Shown: in pieces, positions 28,056-36,806 of the stretch
How the letters are laid out: each line of letters begins with the position of its first letter
How positions within the stretch are numbered: position 1 is the stretch's first letter
DNA from: Motiliproteus sp041586735
GTDB lineage: Bacteria; Pseudomonadota; Gammaproteobacteria; Pseudomonadales; Balneatricaceae
Direction: 5' to 3'
NCBI GenBank assembly: GCA_041586735.1
Contig: JBFGZQ010000009.1
Location: forward strand, 62,001-126,000
Length of the DNA stretch: 64,000 nucleotides
The notes under the pieces: model-generated
The model's database searches: none
Seen by the model: the letters and a program-made list of their open reading frames with translations, nothing else
Told to the model about the DNA's origin: nothing
Translations under genes and position numbers: made by a program

Positions 28056-28085
28056 GTTTGGGAGCGAACCGCTTCGCTCCCAAAC
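28056..28085. repeat. Perfect 13-bp hairpin after rimO, REP-like
   Basis: GTTTGGGAGCGAA and its complement enclose a CCGC loop, 10 bp past the rimO stop. There is no T-run. The GGGAGCG core recalls REP-type intergenic palindromes of gammaproteobacteria; it may block exonucleases or stop transcription. I see no second copy in the window. Confidence 0.6.
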
Positions 28086-28253
28086 CTCAGCGACCACGCA
28101 GATGTCCGCCAGCAACTTGATCTCAACGGTCCCATCAGCAATTCCACAGGCCAGCCAGTTGCTTGCCGCTACCTCAGCTATTACTATCTATAGGACCGCC
28201 TAAGGCACTGGCAACGCGTACCAAGACCAGCCCCTATCCATCGGCCACCTATA

Positions 28254-28305
28254 TTAAACGCCTTTACTAACCGTCTACATTAGCCGCCTAGCCTAACGAC
28301 CTTCA
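28254..28305 (+). repeat. Four degenerate 13-bp tandem units upstream of a hypothetical gene
   Basis: Units start at 28254, 28267, 28280 and 28293 with consensus YTAACCGCCTNNA. The array ends 36 bp before the start codon at 28342. The rest of the 28047-28341 spacer holds the rimO hairpin and nothing else I can support. Confidence 0.5.
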
Positions 28306-28341
28306 TTGTCACCACCGGGCAGAGCCCTTAAGGATGTAATC

Positions 28342-28713
28342 ATGTTCATAAAGATCAAAAAAAACTGCGGTATTCTGATGGAAAACAATGCCATGGAATC
28401 GGGCATACTGGTTCCGGTATCGAGTAACTTCCTACTCAATTTGAACCAGGTTGCGGAGATCTCCTTTTATACCCTCAAAGAGAACAAACAGCGGCAAACA
28501 CTGGAGCACGGTGCGTTGGTTATTCCCACCAACACCCGGGTGATTCATATGACGATGGATTACCGTTACTCCAGTCATGAAGAAAACCGCGCCGGATTCA
28601 GCAACCGGCAGATCAATCAGCGCGCGTATTACAAACTGTTTTTCCTGCCTGAATGCCCAGGAGAATACGAAGATCTACGCGGTCATATTGAGAACCAGGT
28701 CTGTAATATCTGA
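28342..28713 (+). CDS. Conserved-looking protein of unknown function
   Basis: A 123-residue protein that looks cytoplasmic, with no signal or membrane segment. It begins MFIKIKKNCGILMENN; the middle has alternating hydrophobic residues suggesting beta strands (GILVPVSSNFLLNLNQVAEI). The ATG at 28342 is preferred over an upstream start because AAGG lies about 8 nt before it. I do not recognise the family. It stands alone between long spacers, and no neighbour hints at a role. Confidence 0.6.
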   Translation: MFIKIKKNCGILMENNAMESGILVPVSSNFLLNLNQVAEISFYTLKENKQRQTLEHGALVIPTNTRVIHMTMDYRYSSHEENRAGFSNRQINQRAYYKLFFLPECPGEYEDLRGHIENQVCNI

Positions 28714-29037
28714 GGCTATACGCTTCGCCTATTGATGCGAATATCGCCAGAGCGAGATCTGTACCAGAGGTTAAGGCACAAGCGGATGCTTATGTTGTGA
28801 ACCAGCGTAAACATCCGCCTACAGGCAGCGTTATAAACGGCACGTCCAAAGACTTATGCTGTCACGCCTCTCTAGCCTGAACCTATCATCAACAACCTAG
28901 CATCGACACCCGCACAGCAACCCTCCGCTTAACGTTGTCCATTTAGCGTATGCAGACTCCGCCCTCCCCTGTTAACATAAACCATTTTTCGATCTGGCCT
29001 CACGTTGACAGGCCAGACACAGCAGCGACCGCCTCTT
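28714..29037. other. Non-coding spacer before the prephenate dehydratase gene, with two inverted repeats
   Basis: No supported gene. GCGGATG and CATCCGC pair across 23 nt (about 28783-28819). TCTGGCCT at 28993-29000 and AGGCCAGA at 29010-29017 form an 8-bp stem 20 nt before the pheA start, where it could affect ribosome access. No leader peptide rich in Phe is seen. Confidence 0.5.
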
Positions 29038-29895
29038 ATGTACGAAAACATTATCGCCTATCAAGGCCGCCCCGGTGCCTATTCTCACCTAGCCTGCCAA
29101 CAGGTATTTTCCGAGATGACGGCGCTGGCTTGCAGCACATTTGTCGAAGCGATGGACCTGGTCGAAAAAGGCCAGGCCAAGCTGGCGATGATCCCGCTGG
29201 ACAATTCCACGGCGGGGCGCGTCGAAGAGATTTATCGGCAGATGCCCAAGACCCGCCTGCATATCATCGGCGAACATTTTGAGCCCGTGAACCATTGCCT
29301 GCTAGGGCTTAAAGGCAGCCGTATCGAGCAGCTGACCCAAGTTGGCTCGCATCCCCAGGCACTGGCTCAATGCGCCGATCATATCCGCGCCCTTGGACTA
29401 GAACCGGTGGCGATGTTTGATACTGCAGGTGCGGCACTCGCACTCAAAGACCAACAAGACCCCCGTTGTGCCGCGATTGCCTCATCGTTGGCTGCCGAAC
29501 TCTATGGACTGGATATCCTGCAAACCCAGATGCAGGATATCGACGGCAACACCACCCGATTTTTAATTCTATCCAAAACCAGCAAGATGCCCACCTTCCA
29601 CCCTGACAAGCGCTATATCACCTCGTTGATGTTCAAAGTCCGCAATATCCCCGCTGCGCTGTATAAATGCATGGGCGGATTCGCCACCAACGGCGTCAAT
29701 CTGCTGAAGCTGGAAAGCTACATGGCTGGCGGCACGCTCAAGGATTGCAGCTTCCATCTCGATGTCGCCGCACACCCCGAACAACACTCCATGCAACTGG
29801 CACTGCAGGAGCTGAATTTCTTCGCCCTAGATATCCGTAACCTCGGTACCTACGCAGAGCACCCGTTCCGCACCAACCATGAGCTGATTGAGTAA
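29038..29895 (+). CDS. pheA: Prephenate dehydratase (monofunctional, with ACT domain)
   Basis: Converts prephenate to phenylpyruvate in phenylalanine synthesis. The 285-residue protein lacks the chorismate mutase domain of gammaproteobacterial P-proteins. It starts directly with IAYQGRPGAYSHLACQQ, has IPLDNSTAGRVEEIY and the catalytic TRF segment (DGNTTRFLIL), then an ACT regulatory domain (about 195-275). In the ACT domain the usual ESRP is replaced by ESYM, as in alphaproteobacterial-type enzymes. This points to an unusual lineage or replacement of the P-protein. The ATG at 29038 is chosen over one at 29005 because homology begins there. The stop overlaps the next ATG (TAATG). Confidence 0.92.
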   Translation: MYENIIAYQGRPGAYSHLACQQVFSEMTALACSTFVEAMDLVEKGQAKLAMIPLDNSTAGRVEEIYRQMPKTRLHIIGEHFEPVNHCLLGLKGSRIEQLTQVGSHPQALAQCADHIRALGLEPVAMFDTAGAALALKDQQDPRCAAIASSLAAELYGLDILQTQMQDIDGNTTRFLILSKTSKMPTFHPDKRYITSLMFKVRNIPAALYKCMGGFATNGVNLLKLESYMAGGTLKDCSFHLDVAAHPEQHSMQLALQELNFFALDIRNLGTYAEHPFRTNHELIE

Positions 29896-30374
29896 TGCCG
29901 ACCTCTACAAGCAACCATCGCAGGATGTGGGTGCTGCTAACGGCCTGTACGCTGCTATTAGGGATCAGCCTGTGGCTAGGACAGCAGCTATTAGCGCAAC
30001 GTAGTAGCGCTGAACAACTGTTCGCACCGCTACCCTGCAATCCGGCGCAACTACAACAGGGTTGCAGCGCCCTGAACGGCACACAACAGATCCGTTTTTT
30101 TATTGATTCCGCCCAGCTCGATACTAATGAAGCGCTAGCATTCAGGGTTGAATTGCAAGGTTTTGAGGCCCAACAGGTGGAGTTAGAGCTCCAAGGACTC
30201 GATATGTATATGGGCGAACTGCGACTCACCTTGGAGCGAGGTAGTGATGCTCAATACCGTACCCAGAGCCGGCTTCCGGCCTGCACCACCAACGTGATGA
30301 CCTGGCGCGCCCGGGTCTGGGTAACTCAACCGAGCGGACGCAGCGGTAGCTGGTTCGACTTTTCTGCCCGCTAA
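29895..30374 (+). CDS. Membrane-anchored periplasmic protein next to SCO1, unknown function
   Basis: A 159-residue protein with one N-terminal helix (about 11-32) and a periplasmic domain. Three cysteines are present in the mature part, two spaced as CNPAQLQQGC and one in PACTTN. The C-terminal beta-rich part (MYMGELRLTLERGSD) has several methionines. It lies between the prephenate dehydratase gene (1-bp overlap) and SCO1 (23-bp gap), and similar small anchored proteins often precede SCO1 genes. A role in copper handling or redox is inferred from that neighbour only. Confidence 0.65.
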   Translation: MPTSTSNHRRMWVLLTACTLLLGISLWLGQQLLAQRSSAEQLFAPLPCNPAQLQQGCSALNGTQQIRFFIDSAQLDTNEALAFRVELQGFEAQQVELELQGLDMYMGELRLTLERGSDAQYRTQSRLPACTTNVMTWRARVWVTQPSGRSGSWFDFSAR

Positions 30375-30397
30375 TGCGGCACTCCTGACACCGAGGC

Positions 30398-31009
30398 ATG
30401 ACCATGTTCAACAAACTTAATTCGATGACGCGCTTGACGCTATTGCTCGGTGCATTACTGCTGCTCGGCGCGGGGCTCTACCTCTATAGCCAATACAACT
30501 CACACACTGCACCGTACCCGACACTAGGCGGCAACTTCACGTTGCAGCACCAGTCCGGTCCCGTTACCCTAGCGGATTTTTCCGGAAAAGGGGTGGTATT
30601 GTTGTTTGGCTACACCTCATGCCCCGACGCCTGTCCGAGTGATTTGGCCAATGTGGGCGCCGCACTGACGCGTTTGAGTAGCGCTCAACAGCAACAGTTA
30701 CAACCGTTATTTATCAGTGTCGATCCCGATCGCGACAGCCTGGAGCAACTCGATCAATACAGCCGTTACTTCTTTCCCAGCCTGCTGGGGCTAACCGCCA
30801 GCAAAGCCGAGCTCGACCAGGTCGTCCGCGCTTACGGGGCCTTCTATCGCAAGGTGGAGATGCCCAACTCTGACTTAGCCTACAGCGTCGATCACAGCGC
30901 CCGCATCTATCTGATTGATCGTCAGGGTCAGCTGGTTAAAACCCTCAACCACAACACCCCTGTGGCTGAACTCGCCACAGCCGTGCAACAACTACTGCAA
31001 GAACACTGA
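30398..31009 (+). CDS. SCO1/SenC family copper-binding thioredoxin-fold protein
   Basis: Membrane-anchored periplasmic protein of 203 residues; the family delivers copper to the CuA site of cytochrome oxidase or acts as a thiol reductase. One N-terminal helix (about 10-30) precedes the SCO domain with the copper motif GYTSCPDACPSD (C75, C79) and the third ligand, His, in VDHSARIYLID. No oxidase genes are nearby. The gene ends inside a 15-bp tandem duplication that spans its stop codon. Confidence 0.92.
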   Translation: MTMFNKLNSMTRLTLLLGALLLLGAGLYLYSQYNSHTAPYPTLGGNFTLQHQSGPVTLADFSGKGVVLLFGYTSCPDACPSDLANVGAALTRLSSAQQQQLQPLFISVDPDRDSLEQLDQYSRYFFPSLLGLTASKAELDQVVRAYGAFYRKVEMPNSDLAYSVDHSARIYLIDRQGQLVKTLNHNTPVAELATAVQQLLQEH

Positions 31010-31023
31010 CTGCAAGAACACGG
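30994..31023 (+). repeat. 15-bp tandem duplication across the SCO1 stop codon
   Basis: ACTGCAAGAACACTG at 30994 is followed directly by ACTGCAAGAACACGG at 31009, with a partial third unit after. The SCO1 TGA is at 31007-31009, so repeat gain or loss here alters the 3' end without harming the reading frame upstream. Confidence 0.8.
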
Positions 31024-31110
31024 ACACTGGCGATGAGACCATAGCGGCAAAATGGCTCTGCAGGGCGTCTTGCAAACCGTTACCGCGTAACAGCCCTGCG
31101 TTGATCATCA

Positions 31111-32037
31111 CTATAGCGCCAGAATACCTAACGGCTCGACGGCTTCGGCAGGCGCCTCGGCATGCAACTGAAACTGATTAAAGTCGAACAGCTGAGTATC
31201 GACCAGATGCGAGGGTACGACATTGCGCAAACTGCTGAACATCACCTCGATCCGCCCTGGAAACTGCTGATCCCAACTCTGCAGCATCTCTTTCATGACT
31301 TGGCGCTGCAGGTTTTCCTGGGAGCCGCAGAGGTTGCACGGAATGATCGGAAACTCGCGCAGATCGGCGTAGGCAATCAGGTCCTGCTCACGGCAATACG
31401 CCATGGGCCGGATCACAATATTCTTACCGTCATCACTGCGTAGTTTCGGCGGCATGGTTTTGAGCTTGCCGCCGTAGAACATATTCAAAAAAAACGTTTC
31501 CAGAATATCATCGCGATGATGCCCTAGCGCAATCTTGGTAAACCCCTGCTCCTGCGCGAAGCGGTACAGCGTGCCACGACGCATCCGCGAGCAGAGACCG
31601 CAGGTCGTCTTACCCTCGGGTATGACCTCTTTGACCACCGAGTAGGTATCGCGCTCGATGATATGAAACGGCACCCCGTTGGCACGCAGGTACTCAGGCA
31701 ACACCTGTTCGGGAAACCCCGGTTGTTTCTGATCCAGATTCACCGCCACCAACTCAAACGGGATCGGCGCACTCTTTTGCAGGTTAAGCAGGATATCAAG
31801 CATCGCATAGGAGTCTTTGCCACCCGACAGGCAGACCATCACCTTGTCGCCCGCCTCGATCATGCTAAAGTCTTCGATCGCCCGGCCGACATCACGCCGC
31901 AGGCGTTTCTGCAACTTATTGAGCCGGGTCTTAACCGGCATTGACTGCTCGGTATCGGTTTGGGCCTTGGTATCGGTATGAGTCGGTGAATGGCCAGAGT
32001 GCAACTGCACGGCGGGAATGACTTCGAGGCTCGACAT
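31111..32037 (-). CDS. ttcA: tRNA 2-thiocytidine biosynthesis protein
   Basis: Fe-S enzyme that thiolates C32 of certain tRNAs. The PP-loop ATP site is SGGKDS (residues 71-76), and the two CxxC pairs are TTCGLC (C146, C149) and PCNLCGSQ (C234, C237). The N-terminal 30 residues before KLQKRLRRDVG are longer than in E. coli and contain TDT twice, from an imperfect 18-bp repeat. The true start may therefore be the ATG at 31941 (MPVKTRLNKL); no start has a strong ribosome site. It is convergent with SCO1. Confidence 0.95.
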   Translation of the reverse strand: MSSLEVIPAVQLHSGHSPTHTDTKAQTDTEQSMPVKTRLNKLQKRLRRDVGRAIEDFSMIEAGDKVMVCLSGGKDSYAMLDILLNLQKSAPIPFELVAVNLDQKQPGFPEQVLPEYLRANGVPFHIIERDTYSVVKEVIPEGKTTCGLCSRMRRGTLYRFAQEQGFTKIALGHHRDDILETFFLNMFYGGKLKTMPPKLRSDDGKNIVIRPMAYCREQDLIAYADLREFPIIPCNLCGSQENLQRQVMKEMLQSWDQQFPGRIEVMFSSLRNVVPSHLVDTQLFDFNQFQLHAEAPAEAVEPLGILAL

Positions 32038-32139
32038 CTAGGGATAGCTCAAATAAGTGGATCAAAAAATAGCGCGCGATTGTACGTCAAAAAATCTACT
32101 GAGACCAGCGCGGCTGGTTGTTTTCCAACCAGTTGTGCA

Positions 32140-32562
32140 TCACATCCAAGGGATCGATAGCAGCAGATAGCGCCCCGCCTTGCCCAGACTAATACAGAGT
32201 ACCGCGAGCCAGAAGCGCTGCCACAGCCAGCCACTGATAAAGCACAGCGGATCGCCGATCAGCGGTAGCCAGGAGAGCAACAGCACAGGCGTACCGAAGC
32301 GCTGCAAGCGGTCATGCGCCTGTTGCTGGCGCCTGGATAGCGACCGGAGTGGAAACCTATATCTGACCCACAAACCCATCCCCCAGGTCAGCACCCCCCC
32401 TAGTACATTACCCAGCGTCACCACCCCCACCAGCTGCCACAGAGGGTAAGCACCCTGATCCAATAGATACAACAGCAGCAGCTCGGAGCCGCCGGGCAGC
32501 AGCGTGGAGGAGATCAGACCACTGCCAAATAGCCCCCACAGCGGCGATAGCAGATCAAGCAT
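32140..32562 (-). CDS. Small membrane protein, YqaA/DedA-like
   Basis: A 140-residue inner-membrane protein with about four helices, of the SNARE-associated/DedA-related YqaA type. The family signature is seen in SSTLLPGGSELLLLYL, the GNVLGGVLTWGMG segment and the SWLPLIGDPLCFISGW loop. The last residues (LLLSIPWM) end abruptly. In a neighbouring frame the sequence continues as IDPLDVMHNWLENNQPRWSQ to a stop at 32096-32098, so a one-base frameshift near 32158 may have shortened the tail. It is downstream of recQ on the same strand, separated by repeat arrays. Confidence 0.75.
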   Translation of the reverse strand: MLDLLSPLWGLFGSGLISSTLLPGGSELLLLYLLDQGAYPLWQLVGVVTLGNVLGGVLTWGMGLWVRYRFPLRSLSRRQQQAHDRLQRFGTPVLLLSWLPLIGDPLCFISGWLWQRFWLAVLCISLGKAGRYLLLSIPWM

Positions 32563-32570
32563 AATGATGC

Positions 32571-32615
32571 AGCCTAGGCTCAGACAGCTTAGATTCAGAC
32601 AGCCTAGACTCAGAC
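32571..32615. repeat. Three 15-bp tandem units in the recQ / yqaA-like spacer
   Basis: AGCCTAGGCTCAGAC, AGCTTAGATTCAGAC and AGCCTAGACTCAGAC follow each other without gaps, just upstream of the yqaA-like start. Confidence 0.85.
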
Positions 32616-32626
32616 ATTATCTGCGC

Positions 32627-32668
32627 CACAGTGTCCGCCTCACAGTGTCCGCCTCACAGTATCCGCCC
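32627..32668. repeat. Three 14-bp tandem units in the same spacer
   Basis: CACAGTGTCCGCCT occurs twice exactly and once as CACAGTATCCGCCC. Together with the 15-bp array it fills most of the 131-bp spacer. Confidence 0.85.
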
Positions 32669-32693
32669 CACACGACCCGCACCCAGACCCTGA

Positions 32694-34823
32694 TCACAGC
32701 CGCTGCTGGCGTTGCAGCTCCATGCGTACACAACGCAGCAGTCCCGGATCAAATTGCGCATCCAGACTCTCTGCTACCTGTTGCAGATCGCGAATACCGG
32801 CGTCCTGAAAATGCAGTATGGCGGTTTCCATCTGTAGTTGATCACTGTCGCTCAGATCCAACAAGCGGGCCAGCGGTATCGCATCACGCTCAATCAGCAT
32901 CGCAATCTGCTGCAGCACCTCTTTGACGCTGATCTGCAGCTGACGCGCGGCTAGGTCCGGGCTCATCCCGGCCTGCAACAGATCGGCTAACTGCTGCCGA
33001 CCCGAGGGGCCAGATCGCGACTGCCCGCGGCTACCCAGCACCTCCAAAAACGCCTCGCCGTAACGCTCCAGCTTGGTTTTTCCCACGCCATTAATATGCG
33101 CCAGAGAACGCAGACTGGTGGGTTGCTTCTCAACCATCTCCATCAGCGTGGCATCGTGGAAAATATAGAAGGGTGGCACATCCTGCTGATCGGCCAAGGC
33201 CTTGCGCACCGCCCGCAGCGCATCCCACAGGCCCTGCTGCAGCCGATTAAGGCGTTGGTGGCTGGCCACCCGCAGCGACTTACGCTCGCGGCTGTCACCC
33301 TGATCGCGGCGCAGTTCCAGGGTCTGTTCACCCTTGAGCAGCGGTCGACTGCGTTCGGACAAACGCAGCGCACCGTAGCGGTCATGATCGACATCCACCA
33401 GCCCTCGCGCCACCAGCTGCCGAAACAGCGAGCGCCACTCCTGAGCATTGAGCTCCTTGCCGATGCCGAAGGTCGACAGGCTCAGATGGCCATATTGTTT
33501 GACCTTGTCGGTCGCCTTCCCCAGCAACACATCGATCAGATAGCTGACCCCAAAGCGCTGCCCGGTACGATACACCGTCGACAGCGCCTTGCGCGCCGCC
33601 TCGGTGCCATCCCAGGTCTCTACCGGAGTTAGGCAGGTATCACAGTTGCCACAGGCACTATGCTCAGGCTCGCCAAAATAGCTCAGCAGCGCCTGACGCC
33701 GACAGCTGGTCACCTCGCACAGCCCCAGCATCGCCTCGAGGCGTTGGCGTTCGATCTGTTTCTGCAACTCGCCCGCCTCGGAGCTATCGAGCATCTGCCG
33801 CAGGAAGATCACATCCTGCAGCCCATAGACCATCCAGGCATCGGCGGGTTCACCATCTCGCCCGGCGCGCCCGGTTTCCTGATAGTAGGCCTCGATGCTC
33901 TTGGGTAGATCCAGATGGGCGACAAAGCGCACATTGGGCTTATCGATCCCCATGCCAAAGGCGATGGTCGCCACCACGATCACTTTCTCTTCGGTCAAAA
34001 ACCGGTGCTGGTGGTCGGCCCGCGTGGCTGCCGGCAAGCCGGCATGGTAGGGCAACGCGTGCCAGCCCTCGGCGCACAGCCAGGCCGCGGTCTCATCAAC
34101 TTTTTTGCGCGACAGGCAATAGACGATACCGGCATCGTTGGGGTGTTCGGCTTGGATAAACTGTTTGAGCTGCTGGCGGGCACTCTGCTTCTGGGTGATC
34201 CGGTAACGGATATTGGGACGATCGAAACCCTGGACGTAGATGGCGGCCTGCTCCAGCGCCAGGCGCTGAATAATCTCTTCCCGGGTGCGCTGATCGGCGG
34301 TCGCGGTGAGCGCAATGCGTGGTATCGTCGGAAACTGTTGGTGCAGCACCGACAGCTGCAGATATTCGGGCCGGAAATCGTGGCCCCATTGCGAAACACA
34401 ATGCGCCTCATCGATGGCAAACAGCGACAGCTGGGCGCTACTGAGCAGCCCCAAAGTGCGCGGTTGCAATAGGCGTTCGGGGGCGATATAGAGCAGTTCC
34501 AACTCACCGCTCAGCAGTTGCTGTTCAACTTCACGCACCGCCTGGTAGTCGAGGGTCGAGTTCAGAAACGCCGCCCGAATCCCCAGCTGCGACAATGCCC
34601 GGACCTGGTCCTGCATCAGCGCAATCAGTGGCGACACCACAATCGCAGTGCCCTCGCGGATCAGCGCTGGCAACTGGTAGCACAGCGATTTACCCCCACC
34701 AGTGGGCATCAGTACCAGCGCATCGCCGCCGTCCAACAGGGTTTGAATCACCTGATCCTGGGGCGGGCGAAAACTGTCGTAACCGAAGGTGGTGCGTAGA
34801 CGTTCGAGAGCAAGATTCAACAT
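32694..34823 (-). CDS. recQ: ATP-dependent DNA helicase RecQ
   Basis: 3'-5' DNA helicase for recombination and repair, 709 residues. Walker A is MPTGGGKSLCYQLP (about 39-52), Walker B AIDEAHCVSQWGHDFRPEY. The zinc domain has CEVTSCRRQALLSYFGE and CGNCDTC. RQC and HRDC domains follow, with a further C-terminal helix-turn-helix segment (about 600-709, LLQAGMSPDLAARQLQISVKEV). This extra tail makes it longer than E. coli RecQ (about 610). The ATG at 34823 begins the conserved sequence; a frame to 34949 is not conserved. It is divergent from the UPF0149 gene. Confidence 0.95.
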   Translation of the reverse strand: MLNLALERLRTTFGYDSFRPPQDQVIQTLLDGGDALVLMPTGGGKSLCYQLPALIREGTAIVVSPLIALMQDQVRALSQLGIRAAFLNSTLDYQAVREVEQQLLSGELELLYIAPERLLQPRTLGLLSSAQLSLFAIDEAHCVSQWGHDFRPEYLQLSVLHQQFPTIPRIALTATADQRTREEIIQRLALEQAAIYVQGFDRPNIRYRITQKQSARQQLKQFIQAEHPNDAGIVYCLSRKKVDETAAWLCAEGWHALPYHAGLPAATRADHQHRFLTEEKVIVVATIAFGMGIDKPNVRFVAHLDLPKSIEAYYQETGRAGRDGEPADAWMVYGLQDVIFLRQMLDSSEAGELQKQIERQRLEAMLGLCEVTSCRRQALLSYFGEPEHSACGNCDTCLTPVETWDGTEAARKALSTVYRTGQRFGVSYLIDVLLGKATDKVKQYGHLSLSTFGIGKELNAQEWRSLFRQLVARGLVDVDHDRYGALRLSERSRPLLKGEQTLELRRDQGDSRERKSLRVASHQRLNRLQQGLWDALRAVRKALADQQDVPPFYIFHDATLMEMVEKQPTSLRSLAHINGVGKTKLERYGEAFLEVLGSRGQSRSGPSGRQQLADLLQAGMSPDLAARQLQISVKEVLQQIAMLIERDAIPLARLLDLSDSDQLQMETAILHFQDAGIRDLQQVAESLDAQFDPGLLRCVRMELQRQQRL

Positions 34824-35007
34824 GGCGACGATTATCCGCTTTCCCGTCCGGACAAGAAACCACCTGGGCCCATTTAGGCGACGAACAGATCTCGGATGGC
34901 CAACTCCTGCCGCGTTAACCGTATCCTCTGATCGCTGCTGCGCGTACAATGCGCGCTAGCTGTTACTCATCCCCCGCCCAACATTAGACGCAGACAAGAG
35001 AGCCCCC

Positions 35008-35628
35008 ATGACCCTGGATCGCGCCGAAAACCAACCACTCAACGAAAACGAAATCGATGAACTGGAGACATTTCTCTTTTCTGAAGGGGTCTCAGAAGAA
35101 GCGCTGGACTACCCAGGCCTGCACGGCTTGTTAACCGCGATCGCGATCTGTCCAGTCGCGATCGATGAACAGGAGTGGCTGGAGACCCTGTTCGACGGTC
35201 TACCTCAGTATGCCAACAGCGAACAGCAGGCCCGTATTGAATCGTTATTGCGGCGCGAACTGCTGGGCATCTGCGATGAACTCGAGCACGAAGAGCCTCC
35301 CGAGCTCCCCTGCGACCTGAGCCTGGACGACGACTCGCTACTGACGGTCTGGTGCCAGGGATTCATGGAGGGGGTATTTATGCGCGAAGAGCTATGGTTT
35401 GGCGATCACGAGGAGCAGATGGCCGAACTGCTGCTGCCGATGATGATCGCCTCGGAGCTGTTTGAGGATGATGTCGAGCTGCAAGCGATGCGGGGCGACA
35501 CCACGCTGATGCTCGGCCTGTGCGAAGAGATCCCCGACCTGCTGACCGATATCTACCTGCTGTTTCGGGTGCCGGAGCCGACCAAGAAAGCCTTGGGGAA
35601 ATCTAGATCAGCCCAGAAAAGACGCTAG
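35008..35628 (+). CDS. UPF0149 (YecA/YgfB) family protein
   Basis: Acidic cytoplasmic protein of 206 residues. The pattern LETFLFSEGVSEEALDYPGLHGLLTA and later WCQGFMEGVF matches UPF0149, whose function is poorly known. The C-terminus is basic (KKALGKSRSAQKRR), in contrast to the acidic body, and lacks the SEC-C motif found in YecA proper. It is divergent from recQ across 185 bp. Confidence 0.85.
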   Translation: MTLDRAENQPLNENEIDELETFLFSEGVSEEALDYPGLHGLLTAIAICPVAIDEQEWLETLFDGLPQYANSEQQARIESLLRRELLGICDELEHEEPPELPCDLSLDDDSLLTVWCQGFMEGVFMREELWFGDHEEQMAELLLPMMIASELFEDDVELQAMRGDTTLMLGLCEEIPDLLTDIYLLFRVPEPTKKALGKSRSAQKRR

Positions 35629-35670
35629 CGGAGCCTAGGATTCCCGAAATTTCGATTCGCAAACCTGTCA

Positions 35671-35704
35671 TCCGCGAGCCCGAAGTGAGTGGCTCGCCGG
35701 ATAG
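35671..35704. repeat. Inverted repeat after the UPF0149 gene
   Basis: ATCCG-CGAGCC pairs with GGCTCG-CGGAT around a 10-nt loop with one bulge. No T-run follows, so its role as terminator is uncertain. Confidence 0.4.
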
Positions 35705-35847
35705 GGCTGGCCACTAACCCGCGAAAACCCGTAAATAATCCACAAACAACCACAGATCTGCGCCACTCTAGATGGCAATGCCGATCTGTAATATGACTGC
35801 GCAACCACGGCAGCTATACTGAGCGCACCCACCCTTTGGAGTCCAGT

Positions 35848-36321
35848 ATGAAACTGTTAACCCTTCTCGGCGTTGCCGTCGGCGGAAGCCTGATCGCAGT
35901 GCTTATCCTGTTTATTGTTAAAGCCATCGATTCCAAGCAGGGAGAGGCTCAGGGGCTGGTCAACCTGCAGCTATCGGCCTGCTCGCCAAAACCCAACTGC
36001 GTTAGCAGCGAACAGGGCACCCCAGCCGATAAAAAAGTATCCCCCTTCAGCCTCCGTCCCGATCAGCCCGAACAGGACTGGAAGCGTCTGCAAAGCGTGA
36101 TTCAAGCGCACGGCGGTACCCTGGTTCAGGTTGACGAGCAGTATTTGGCAGCGACCTTTACCAGCTCGCTATTTGGCTTTGTCGATGACCTGGAAGCACG
36201 TCTGGATCCCCCCCACCACGCGATTCAGATCCGCTCCGCATCCCGGGTCGGCAGCAGTGACTTTGGCGCCAACCGCACTCGGGTGGAACAACTACGCCAG
36301 CGTTACCTAGCCGCGCAGTAG
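35848..36321 (+). CDS. DUF1499 family membrane-anchored protein
   Basis: A 157-residue protein with an N-terminal helix (about 5-26) and a DUF1499 domain. The signatures are ACSPKPNCVSSEQ near residue 45 and FGFVDDLEARLDPPHHAIQI followed by RSASRVGSSDFGANRTRVEQLR near the end. The function of the family is unknown. The ATG at 35848 has GGAG 7 nt upstream. It stands alone. Confidence 0.85.
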   Translation: MKLLTLLGVAVGGSLIAVLILFIVKAIDSKQGEAQGLVNLQLSACSPKPNCVSSEQGTPADKKVSPFSLRPDQPEQDWKRLQSVIQAHGGTLVQVDEQYLAATFTSSLFGFVDDLEARLDPPHHAIQIRSASRVGSSDFGANRTRVEQLRQRYLAAQ

Positions 36322-36806
36322 CAAAGCTGTCGACAAAGGTAACGAGCGAAGCTGAGGCCAGGTGAAAACAGGCCAGCAAGCGCCATTTACGACGTCACGC
36401 CATAACGGCGACTAGGAACGCATAGCCTTCAAGAGCCCCAATACTCTCAAACCAATCAACAACGGCGCTAGCGAGAACCCCAGCTAGTCGTCAGAACCCA
36501 CGGATATTGCGAAGCGGGTACGCGACGAAACGACCACCTGACTCGGATATCATTTTTATATCAAAAAATAAAAAATATCCGTTTGAATATCTCCTATTCG
36601 TGAGCCTTTTGAAGTGATAACCTCTGGTTAAATATTTGTTGATCAATCAGTTGAAGAGAATGATAAAGGCCGATAATAATGCCTTAAATCAATTTCTCGA
36701 TTCATGGAAAGAATCTCTCTTGTCTGCATCACCTTGCGTATTAATCAACAGGCATCGCCCTGTTAGGTAGCGCACGTGGTTTGGCATCCTGAATTTGATA
36801 TCGGTC
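36322..36806. other. Long non-coding spacer before the PhnD/GGDEF/cytochrome operon
   Basis: No supported gene. The first 200 bp are ordinary. From 36540 the sequence becomes AT-rich, with CGGATAT at 36544-36550 and ATATCCG at 36575-36581 bracketing T- and A-runs, a possible hairpin or regulator site. The operon promoter is probably between 36600 and 36790 (TTGAAG at 36609 is a -35 candidate), but I cannot fix it. Confidence 0.5.
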
